DNA of 64,000 nucleotides from Bathynomus jamesi (taxonomy: Eukaryota > Arthropoda > Malacostraca > Isopoda > Cirolanidae). Numbering within the stretch: the first letter of the stretch is position 1; the number at the start of each line of letters is the position of its first letter. The translations under genes were made by a program, and so were the position numbers. The stretch spans positions 221,001-285,000 of the forward strand of contig JAJOZX010005521.1 of NCBI GenBank assembly GCA_023014485.1. Direction: 5' to 3'. Below are positions 11,201-23,436 of this stretch, piece by piece. The notes below the pieces were generated by a model. That model was not told where the DNA came from. It did not search any database and was given only the letters and a program-made list of their open reading frames with translations.

Positions 11201-14200
11201 CGGCAGAAAGAGCAAAGTTATTCACATGTATTTACTATTTGTATTTAAATACTTGAAAATTAATGGATTTAAAAATACATTGGTAAATACACGAATGTAT
11301 TTAAATACTGCCCATCTCTATATGTAATATAATATGGACCATCACAAGATGGTCATGAGCAAGAATCGGGTCAAATGGAGGTCTGCGCCGTAAGTTTTGA
11401 ACCGCTCAGTATAAATTGTTAAAACTTCATATACTGTACTATACTTGTGTATCATAAGACGATGTCACAATCAAGACTCTTATTGTATCAAAGTTCAAGG
11501 TCACAAATATAGTTCTTGCTTTTTAATTAATCGCAATGTATAGTTTATTGTACAAAAGTAAGTACAGTATATTCTTATAGTTTATTTTACTTTATTTTAG
11601 GTGCTCGATTTGTCATGGAGTAAATGCGGGCGGTATTTGATGGCTGTCTCAAAGGATGGAACGCTCGCTTTTATTAATTTCTCTCATGAAGAAATTGGAA
11701 GACCTTTGACTATTGAACAAACAGTGAGGAATTTTTTTCCTTCGTACAGCAAAAATTCATGGAAAATTATAAATTAATGAAAGCTGTTAAGTACTTACTG
11801 AAAATATGAGAATAGTGGCAGAGTTTATGACTATAATCGACCGAACAAATGGGCTCTTAGTTTTACTGACATTGTGTTAATGGGAAAGCTAAATTGAAAT
11901 AACTAGTGTTTAATTCTTTTTTTTTTTTCAATTGCTAGTCGTGCATATGCATAGTCTATAATAGTATATGCCAGAGTCTAGGAGTATTTAATTACTCTTG
12001 ACCACTTAAAAACATTGTCATAAACAAACTCAAGTCATTTGATTTAATGATCATTTGCTTAGAATCATTATTTAACGCAACACGTCTTTCACCTACACAG
12101 AAGCTTTACTTGATAATAAGGATGGGACCTTTTATAAATAGAAGTAGAAATGTGTCTTTCTTGGATTTTGTATTGCCATGACGATACTACAGACCAGAAA
12201 ACAAAATGTAACTGTGTTTCATCTTTGTCGTCGTCTCACAGTAACTAAAAAATTGGATTTTTTTTCTGCAGTCATTCCTTGCGTTAGAGTTGTATATCTT
12301 GCTACTCTTGGTTAACATCGTGGCTACGTCGCAAAATCGTTTCCCGTTAGATAGCGACATTGGATCTGTTCAGTAGTTGGATGGGCCACTATCTTCTGCT
12401 TTCAGATGATGTAGTGACCCTTGGTTCGGATTCCACGTTAAGCTGTTCGTTCCCTCCGTCATACGACCCTTGTCATTACTAAGAAGGCTAAAGAGCTCCA
12501 AATGTCATTATTATTCTCGCAACTCTTATCATTCTGTGATACTTCCTCAGAATTTGGTTCACATGAAACTTTATGGGAACTCGGCTTTGAATGTTACTTC
12601 AGCTGCATCAACAATTATCGAGAATCCAGAACTCCTGAGGTTGCAAGAGGAGGAGAAGATTCAGCGGGAGAAGACACTGCCTAAGAAAAGGTATTTCTTT
12701 AAGTGCTAAATATTTGTTTTACTGTAGTTACATGCGAGGGTGGTTCAAATATGAATTGGCCAATTTTTGTTTAAAGTATTGCCCTACAGTGTTCACAAAC
12801 TTCTCCCATATTTATTGTTTGTCTCAGTCTCTCAGCATAAAAGTCGTCAGGGCGAATACGGAACCAGTCCGTGATTCGTTATACCACTTCAAACTCAGCC
12901 ACTATGGCTTTGATGGAGGTGAAACGAGAATTATAATTAAACCATAACTTTTTGAAGTGTTGATCCCCCCCCGTCATGGATAGAAGTGTATTAGTGTTGG
13001 GAATAAGTTACATTTCATTCGGTTCTCATTAATATAAGAATTATTTTAATTTTTCTTTTAAAACTAAAAGATTTTTTTTAATATATTTCTGCAGAATTTA
13101 AAAAATAAGGGGTGATAGTTCCTACGGAAAAAGAATTTTTTGCTAAATATTTCCCTGCCCATTACAATCAAATGATTAAAAAGATCAGATTAACAAACTG
13201 AAGTAGGTAGTTTTGGAAAAAAGTTCGGTTAAAAGCAACTTCTAAAAGCAAAAAATTACTAATTAGTAATATTCTGTTTTTCTTTGGATATTTTATTCTT
13301 TTTGGTGGCAGTCATAAATTTAAAAAACGGAACCCATTCATTACTGATTAGTATTTTTTTTGCCTTTTAGAAAGGTGAACTTCTTTTCCAAAACCGCGTA
13401 TAATGTTAGGAGTAATGTCAATCCCCTCGAGTCTTCATTGTTATATTTCGCATATTTTCAGTATGGAAGAGAAGCGAGTGGTAACTCCAACAGGCCCTAC
13501 CAATAAGCAGATTGAGATGCGGACGGCAGATGGTAGAAGACGCATTACTCCCATGTTCATTCCACCTCCAGCAGAAGGGTGAGGGCATTGGTAAACTCGA
13601 GTGATGCATTTTCGCGAGGGTCAGTCAAGAAGTAAAGTAAATTTTATTGTTGGTGTACGTGTATTGCCCAAGAAAATAGTGGTTTGTTGAATATAGTTAA
13701 CTTCTACAACCCAAATCAATGCATTATTGCCTCCTGACAAGCCTCTGGATCCCGTCAGATATAAAGTATTTTAGGTAATCTTCGCAGACATTCCTGCACT
13801 TCACCCTCATGGTGAAAGTTTTCAGTTCTTCAGTCTCTTTGGGTCCAAAAATGTAAACAGCGGAAGGTGCAAGATCGGGACTATATACCGAGTATGACAA
13901 CAGTACGTACAGTAGTACGTACCATATGGAAACGGACAATATCCTGCGGCAAAAGCACTATCTTAATGTTTTTCGTCAGATACACCTATTCGTCCCTTTC
14001 TAAATCGTTAGCATCGCGTACATTTTTTGACGACAGCTTCGTCCGTACTGCAGACACAGTTGCCATAAATTTAATTCGGCTCCACACACCTGAACAACAG
14101 AAATATAATCACTTTCATTGTTTGTGAAAGTGTATGCCTCCAGATGTAAAGCCATATTTACCTGTTTGCAGTCACTTCCATTGAAATAAGAATCGTACAC

Positions 14201-16405
14201 GTGCATCCCCGAATAAAATATGATAGAAACCTAGTTCGAATTCGGATTGGGGTTTGATTCCTAAACGAACATTCACCTTCTGTTTGACCCTTGTACGTGC
14301 ACAAACTCGTTCTTCTGTTCCGATATTCAACTGCGTTATGTTTGATATTTTTCCTACCCTTTAAATAATAAAGTATTTTTATTAGAAACTTTCCATTATT
14401 TGTGCAGTGAAACATCGTACGTTGTTTATAGTAGAAATAAATGACTTTGTCTTACCAGGGAGACGAATACAAAAACGTTCGAGGCCAGTTTTTCTTCAAG
14501 TCGTCAGGAAAAGAGCAAAATCATCATAGAGAAAGTGGATGGAATCGTCGAGCCGAATGTTTCGTCACCGACGAAGAACAGCAATAAATCAAGCAGTTCT
14601 TCGGAGCAAGTTTCAACAGTGAATGCTGCCAATACACCTGACTTAGATGCGGTTCCGGCCGGATTATCCGCGCGGATTGAAGCGTAAGTTTGTTCATTGA
14701 TAACGATAGTTTCTTAAAACGTTTTAAGAAGTGCTGATAAAGAACATTATGACCATTTGAATTTTTAAGAATTTTTTTATCGATTAAAGAACTGGTGTGG
14801 AGGTGGTCGTAAATATTTTATGAAATTTTAAAATGGTTGTGATGAAAGAATTAGCTGGACCCCAATTTAAAGTTACGCGTGTATCATAATTTTTCGTTTC
14901 TTTTTTAATTGATAAAGTATTTTGCTGTAGATTAACTTTAGAATGTGTCATCCAGAGAATGATCATCAAAAGAGCTTGTTTTTCAAAGGATCCTTTTCAT
15001 ATTGATTAAACGTAGGAAGGGAAATTGAGTGACAGAGCATAAGAAATGCCTCGTTACGTTTTAAACGCGAGTGGAAATTAAAGCAAGTTTTTCAATGAAT
15101 GATTGAAGCTAGAAATAATTTTATACGACTGGATTATTTCGGGATAATAGTAGGATAAATCAGTAAAAGGAGTAACCGCTTTTTGTTTTAGTCCTCCTGA
15201 TGCCCCCAGTCCCGAGAAGCTTCTACCAGTGGCATCTACACCTATTATCGTGAAGAGAAAAAGTGAAGAACCTCATGCAGCAGGAAAGAAGAAGCGAGGA
15301 CGAGGAAGACCTCCTGTTTATGCATACGAAAGGCCTGATGCCCTGGCTCCTCCCACTTCTTCCCGTCCTCCATCTCCATCCCCTGACCCCTTGCCTCCAC
15401 TTCAAACCGTATCGGAAACACCAGGAGCAACCATTCTCCACCAGAGGCATATTTTGCCTCTCGCCTCCATGCCTCGATTATCCAGAATTCAAGTAAGAAA
15501 GAGTGAGTGTGTTGACTGTAGACGGAAGTAAAATGTGCAGTACATAGGAGGTTTCGTCTCCGAGTCACGGAGCAATGTTCCGAGTACATTTTATCGTTGC
15601 TCTGCAACGCGAGGACGAAATCACCTACGTGTTGCATATTTTATTTCAGTCACCATATTAACCTCGTTGCTGTTCCGTGCGTTGGTCTCTCTCCACACGA
15701 AGGTCAAGCTGGTGGCCCCGCCTCTAGGTCTGGCTTGGTGGAGGAGCGAGTTGCTTTCTTGCGATCCATCGTACATAGCCAGGAACACCCGGCTCATCTG
15801 GTACCGTCCTGAGCCAGGCATCTAGTTCTCTTAATGACTTCAACTTGACCCCTGTAACGTTTGAGGTCCTTTGGAAGTTGGTTAAAAAATCTTGGCCTCC
15901 TGACAACCAAGCTATTTTCCTTCAGTGTTGAGAAGGTCCCTTGTTGGGCCTTTAATTTGGGAACACTACACATTCTGCCTTTCTTATTTTCCAGTGTTGT
16001 TTGAATGGTAATGGGTTTAGTTTTAGGTTTGGTACCAGTTTTTCGATAATTTTCCATATGTAGATTATGGTGTACCTCTTCTTTCCAGGGAGTACAGATT
16101 TAGTTTACGTAGCCTTTCCCAGTAGTTGAGTTCTTTGCAGCCATCAATTGTGGCTGTGAACTGTGTGCGTGTTTCTTCTAGTTTATTAGTTTCTTCTTTT
16201 TTATATGAGGACGTCAAAACTGAGCAGTATGCAAGTTTTGGTATAATCAGTGTTTTTAGCAGGGGAATCATTACTGTCCTGTCCCTTCTTTTGAACGTTC
16301 TTAGTACCTGTCCCCCGACTCTTTTTGCTTTATCGCTATCTGATTTTGTTTCGAATTTCGCATAATCGGTCATTATTACCCCCGATCAATGGCTTTCGTA
16401 TCAAT

Positions 16406-16455
<50 letters not shown>

Positions 16456-19400
16456 TATATATATAATTTAGGGTGTCCCAGCCTCACATGTGAAAATAAA
16501 AATTTGCAAGAGTCAAATCGCACACCCCTTTAATTAATTACACTTGAAGAAAGGAAAAAATGGGCGAAATTTCATTGGCCTATTAGGAGGGGAAGGGTCC
16601 CCTCATTGACCTTGTTTATTCGACCCTATATGAACAAACGTAAATGCTCAGCATTAATCATTCTAGAATGGAAGAATGAAATGTAAATTCTTTCTAATGA
16701 CTAAATTAAAGGAAATGGAAATTCTTCCTAATGGCACATTTCATTTCGGGGGACAGAGGATCTTTTTGCTGAGGGGAACTGCTGGCGGTGGTATTCGACG
16801 ACTTGGTACACGAGCTGCCGTTCCTCCTCGTTTTTTGTCAGGCCCTTGTTGAAATCTTCCGCCAGTTTCACAGCCCGTTCTGCCGCGTCGTTCACAGACT
16901 TCAACGATGGTGCACATCCTTCGAGATCTTTGGGGGTTTTTGGAACCGGCAGCTTCAGGCAATGAAAAAGGTTTTGAGTCCTTTTCGTGACCAAGGTGCT
17001 CAAATCCGACCGTCTCACGGTCAAGACACACTTTCCCTCCAGCCGACGCAGATCTTTTGGGTTTTCGGTCTTCTTGTGCAGGTTTTGGAGCATGGCGTCT
17101 TCTCTGCATCGGTGGTTTTGGAGGAGAACATAGCGAGTCCGGCTAAATCTTCGCTTAGGTACCAGAGGTGGCCCCGGAATTTCGTCAATGCGGCGGTACC
17201 TACATCATGATCCACCGCCTTGTACCGCTTTAGGTCCTCCAACAGCTCCAGGTCATTGAAGGGCGTGTCCGCCGTCAATGGAGCCTCGAACCACCTCTGG
17301 AGGTAGATGGTGACGGCAAAGACGTTTATCCTGCGTAGTGACCGGACCTCGTGAGCGGTCAGGTAGAATTGGCTTCGGAAGATGAACATCTTAAGACAGT
17401 AAATGCCTTTGGCCATCCACCTGGCCCGGTGGTATGCTCCAGGACGATTGTACCGGAGATCTCGTTTGCCATGACCATCGAGGAAGACCAGAGCGAGGAT
17501 CAGGAACTCCCGGTAATCGTCTCTTGGGTGGCCAACTTCAAGCTGGTCTTCAATGAAGTGGACAATCTGCTCTTTTTTCGACGCCACCCATTCCGAAAGG
17601 ATGTCGCTTGGGCCATCGCCGTTGAACGGAGAAGCCTGCTTCTGGTCGATAAACTCCCATTGGGATTTGAAGCGAGCGAACAGCGCAATTTCGGGGCCAG
17701 AAGACCTGAAGAACAGGTCAAAGACTGAGGTGATTACCAATTCCATCATGTGGTGTCTGCAAGCCAGGAAAAGAACGCGGCGGTCCATTTGGTCCTGGAT
17801 AATCGTACAAGCGCCGCTGTTGTGTCGAAGCAGAGACCGGCAATCCATGGTTGAACTTGCGGCCAATCGTCCAGCACCTTCAGAACAGCTCCAGCCATCC
17901 GCTGTCCCGTGCTGTCAGGGATTTTTGGGATCGCCAACAACTTCTCAAGATTCTTCCCGCTGACCAGCACTGGTATGCGATCCGATTTCCCTCCATCCGA
18001 ATCAGGGAGGAGTTTGCCATCAAAGTGGACGACAAGCGGCGTATCAGGATTGAACTCGGTCTTGATTCCGGCTGCCAAGTTCTTCCTGGACTTCTGCCGT
18101 GAACGGTGAAGACTTGATTTGGACAAGGTGACCGAGGATAACTCAACTCCCGCGGCAGCGAGTGCTGGAGCCACAATGTACATCGCTTGGCGTACTGAGG
18201 TTCCAGTTCGATCCAGGGCTGCAGCAAAATTGGGATATTGGATGATCCTCCTTGCCGACACTTGGCCGTCCTTGGGAGCGGATCGAGGAGCCGAAGGACC
18301 AGGAGAGGAATATTGGACATCATCATTGGATGCTTCGGCCATGGACTCCGAAGAAGAAGAAGACCCACTTTTCACCGTTCCTTTTGCTTGCAGTGAATCC
18401 ATCTCTTCGCGGCTTTTCTTCTTCCTCTTCTCTTCAGCTGCTCGGCGTTTCTCCCGCTCCGCTGCCCTGCGAGCAAACTCCAGGTCCTCTCCTCCGATGT
18501 ACATCTTCCGCACGGTTCGCTGGTCATTCAGAAAGTCTCGATCTTCGGGGACTTTGATGAGTTTCATGCGTTGGCATGAGCTGTTTCGAACAGTGTATTC
18601 AGGTTGGCTTGGAATCCCTTTTCCCGCTCCAGTTGCTTCTCTCCCCCACGGTTTCGGTTTCTGGCAACCTTCTCGTAGTCCGTGGAGAGGGCCTTGATCC
18701 TCTCGACGCACTTGGGCTTGTGGGAGGTCGGAATAGATGCCCGAGCCCACACCGCCATAACCTCATCAGCTACCACATTGGCAGCTTCCGCCGTGGACGT
18801 TTTTTTCTTCCGAGTGAAGAACAACAGACGTCGAAGAACATCTCCCACTGTCGGGAGTTGACACAGCGTTTCCAGGGGTTCATTTCGCAACACCCCCACC
18901 AACCACACAGTCTCCTGCTTTCTTGTATCCATAACCTGAAAAGAAATATGCTACAATTAGTATAAGGTAGAGAGTAGCCGTTCAGCAATAGTAACACATG
19001 GTTTGAGGGGACCCTTAAAATTAAAGAACACGAATGAAATTCATCTTGCTGGCATGTTTTCACGAGTGGAAGAAATTAGGGGGGTGTGCATGACAAACTT
19101 CAGGAACAAAAAAAATTGGTATATATATATATATATATATATACATATATATATAGTTCACTTTCTGAACGATGGCTCCCCAACCTGCCTTCACTCGGCC
19201 CACGACAGTTTCACCTGTATCGACCTTTCCCTGGTTTCCCTCGAAATCGTGACGGAGTTCACCATTTCCCAGTGTGTCTTACCCCGACCCGTCTCCTCCC
19301 CCCCACCTCTGTCCGCCCGCGCTGGCTGTTCGCCCGAGCAGACTGGGCCTCATACGCGAGGGGCACGGCGATCTCGCCATCAATTCCTGCCTTTCCCTCC

Positions 19401-22400
19401 GTCAGTGAGGCCCTCGCCTTCCTCGAGAGTAAGATCCTCTCGGCTGCCGCCAGTTGCATCCCCCGTACCTCTGGCTCCCCCAGGCCGCGAAGCGTCCCAT
19501 GGTGGACCCCAGAGTGCTCCCATGCCGTTCAGGAGCGGCGCCGTGCCGGCCGCCGCTTCTACCGGACCCGCCAGCTGGAGCATAAGATCGAGTTTCAGCG
19601 CCTGAAGGCAGTGGCCCGTCGGGTCCTGAAACTGGCCCGGCGTACCTCCTGGCGGAGTTACGTGTCCGGGATCTCCTCCACGACTGCCCCCTCGACTGTT
19701 TGGCGCAAGGTGCGTAGCTTTGAGGGGACCCGTGTCCCCCCTCGACCCCCGGTGCTTCGGGTCGGGGACGACGAGTTCGTCTCCGATCCGGAGGCCGTCG
19801 CGAACGCACTCGCGGCGCACTTCGCAGCCATCTCCAGTTCCGATTCCCCCAATTCCCGCCGCGACCCACCGGATTTTCCACCTCATAGGGATGACCCCTA
19901 TAATCACCTTCCGCATGACGGAGCTTCGGGAGGCCCTCCGCCCCCGACGCTCCTCCGCACCCGGCCCCGATAATATCCCCTATGACTTGTTACGGCACCT
20001 CCACCCCTCTGCTCTCAGCTTTGTACTGGACCTCTATAACCGGATTTGGTTGGAGGGTTCATTCCCGGACCGGTGGCGTGAGTCCATCGTCGTCCCCATC
20101 CCGAAGCCCGATAAAGACCCCTCACTCCCGTCGAACTATCGCCCATTTCCCTGACATGCTGCGCCTGCAAGATTATGGAGGCGATGGTCGCCTCGCGGCT
20201 GTCTCTTACTCTGGAGGCGAGTGACCAATACCCTGCTACCCAGGCTGGTTTCCGGCGCTTCCGGTCTACCACCGACCCCCTCCTCCTCCTTAGCCACGAC
20301 GTGCAGGAGGCTTTCTCCCGGCGTCACTTTGTACTCGCCGTCTTTTTCGACCTCCAGAAGGCCTACGATACTACTCGGCGGAGCGCGGTCTTTGACTGCT
20401 TAGGCTCCCTGGGTTTCGTAGGCTTTCTCCCCTCCTTTATTTATAACTTCTTGTCCGCCCGTTCTTTCCGCGTCCGCATCGGTTCTACCCTCTCTGACCG
20501 CTTTCCGTTGGAGGAGGGTGTCCCTCAGGGTAGTGTCCTTAGCGTCCTGTGTTTCTCACTAGTGATGAACACAGTCGCTACGGTCCTGCCTACTTCCGTT
20601 CGTAGCTCCCTCTATGCCGATGACCTGGCTATCTATTGCTCTGGCCGCCTCCCGTCTTTGGCTGAACGTCGACTCCAGCTAGCCATCAACGCGGTGGTTC
20701 GCTGGGCGTCCTCGGTTGGCTATGCTTTCTCACCCTCTAAGTCTTCCAGTATGCTTTTCCGTCCTCGGCGCCTCCGTCTGTCGCATACCTTCGCCCTTAC
20801 CCTTGCCGGCACTCCTCTTCCCCTCGTCCCATCCGTTCGATTCCTGGGTATGACCCTCGACGAATTTTTCGGTTGGGTTCCACACCTTAGGCGGTTGCGG
20901 CAATCATCTCGCCGCACCCTCTCCCTTTTGAGTCACCTGTCCCACATGACCTGGGGGGCGGACAGGCGTACTCTGCTGCGCCTGTACACCTCCCTGGTGC
21001 AATCCCGCATCGACTACGGCTGTGGTCTACAGCTCCGCCTCCTCTCCGGCACTCCGTATGCTGGATCCTCTTCTCCACCGTGGCCTTCGCCTGGCGTCGG
21101 GTGCCTTCCGCTCGTCCCCTGTCGCTAGTCTTCAGGTGGACTGCGGACACCCCCCCCTGCCCCTTCGCCGGGGCCTTCTCATGGCGAAGTGTTACCTTCG
21201 CATCTGCCGCCTCCCGAGGTCCCTACTCTTCTCCGCGATCTCCCAGGCGCTACCCCGGCCTGACACGTGGCATTTCGCTGCCTCCCTGGCCGACGTCTTT
21301 TCGTCCCTGGGGATCCCCCCACCCTCTATTCTGCCGTTCTCCTTCGACCTGTCGCCCCCCTGGCTGACCACCCCTATCTGCCGCTGCCAGACGCTCCGCG
21401 GCCTGCGTAAGGAGTCTCCTCCTACCGTCCTCCGGTCTTCTTTTCTGGCCCATCTTCCCGTACACTCGGACGATGTTCCCGTCTACACCGACGGCTCGCG
21501 CTCCCCTGCAGGTGTCGCGGCCGCCGTTTCTCTCCGTCGCTGTCACCTACCTCCCGGGGTATCCCCCTGCCGGTTCAGGCCACCATCTTTTCCGCGGAGC
21601 TCTCTGCCCTTCTGGAAGCCCTCCGTCTGGTATCGGGTTTTTCGCGGTCTTCCTGTACCATCTTTTCGGACTCGCTGAGCGCCCTTCAAGCGCTCTAATT
21701 CCCCGGACCCCCTCGTACGCATTATTCAACAGGAGTACCATGTCCTGCACACCGTTCACCGGATCCGGGTCACCTTCTGCTGGGTTCCTGCCCATGTCGG
21801 TGTTTCCGGTAATGAGGCGGCTGACCGCACAGCCCGGTCCGCCGCCTCGATGCCTCCCCTTCTCTGACTATGTGCAGGTCTTTCGGTCCCTCTACGACCG
21901 CAGTCCTGGGACGATGCCACCGGAAATAAACTCTGGTCCATCCGCCCCCGCTTGTCATATTGGGCGTCCTCTTTCCACCGCTCCCGACACAAAGAGGTCG
22001 TCCTTGCGCGGCTTCGCATCGGCCATACGCGCCTCACGCACGGCTATCTTATGTCCCGGCAGGAGGCTCCTTGTTGCGCCTCCTGCCAGTCGCCCCTCAC
22101 CGTCTTTCACATCCTTGTGGAATGCCCCACCCTGTCGTCAGTACGTCGTCGCGCCTTCCCGTTCCTCTCTGATTTCCCCCTCCCCGATCGTTTACGTCTT
22201 ATGCTCGCTGAGAGTCCTCTCTTCTCGCTTGACCGTCTTTTCCTTTTCCTCTCCCAATCTCGCCTCCTCTCTGAGCTTTAGGTGACTTCTCACCCGTCGT
22301 CCGCGGTCCTCCCACTTCTAGTGCCTTTCCCCCATCTCCGTTTCTCTTTCTCATATTCTGCTTCGCCATGATATCCGCTAGCGTATAGCGGGAAATGGCG

Positions 22401-23391
22401 GTAAACGCCCCAATACAAAAAAAAAAAATATATATATATTATACTGTGTATTGTTTGCAGTTGAAATGTGTGTGTGTGTATATATATACAGGGCGTCCCA
22501 AAAAAATGTATACACACTTTAACAGCTGATAGCTCAATTGATGTTTCTTTCTTTCCAAGTTAAACCCATTAGAATTAATAATGGCAGTCAGACTAAGCTT
22601 TGAACAAAGGAAATTCATTCTAAAATGCTACTGGAAGTGTGAAAACGCAGTTGAAGTGCAAAGACAGTTTAGGAGGGAGTTTCAAACAGATCCACCAACG
22701 CGACTTACCATCACTTGAATTAGAGATAAGTTTGAAGCCGATGGAACTGTTCAGAATGTCCACAAGAAGCGTTCCGGAAGACCACGGACATCGACAAGCC
22801 CCACAAAGCAAGAAAGAGTACTGGAAACGTATCACCAAAGTCCAAGAAAATCTGTGCGGCAAGCGAGTCGTGAGGTAGGAATTTCAGAATCGTCTGTCCA
22901 ACGCATTTTGAAGCGCTGTCAATGGAAAAGTTACATTCCAAGATTAGTCCATGCTATTAATGAAGATGATCCGGACCGAAGAGTGGAGTATTGCGAGTGG
23001 TACTTGGCACGATGTGGATGTGGATTGGACGAAGGGGTTTCGTAGAATACCCTCCGCGTTCACCAGACCTCACACCACTAGACTTTTTTTTATGGGGATA
23101 CTTAAAAGACAAAGTCTACGCTATAAAACCTGCAACAGTCGCTGAATTGAGAGCAGCCATTGAACGAGAATGCACACAAATACCAAACGAAATGTTTCGT
23201 GATGTTTGCGATTCCATTGCTTCGCGTTATCAGCAGTGCCTGGACCAGAACGGACGTCAGTTTGAAAACAGGCGTTGACAAAACAATTAAATAATGTCTG
23301 TAGATTCTATTACATTTTGAAAATGAAATGTATTTTAATAAACACTGCCTTTATAAGTATTTAAAGTGTGTGTACATTTTTTTGGGACGCC

Positions 23392-23436
<45 letters not shown>

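Larger units (their letters stand above)
9376..11600 (+). other. HIRA: HIRA intron 7
   Basis: Contains a repeat copy (9420-9577 plus 11329-11530) split by a hAT with target duplication (9578-11320). Confidence 0.85.

Noticed and set aside
17351..18697. Plus-strand frames opposite the CRHH-family gene
   Set aside because: Antisense shadows without domains; the minus-strand frames carry the motifs.
19259..22037. Several minus-strand frames in the GC-rich LINE
   Set aside because: Antisense shadows of the RT and RNase H frames; GC-rich DNA has few stops. None has recognisable domains.
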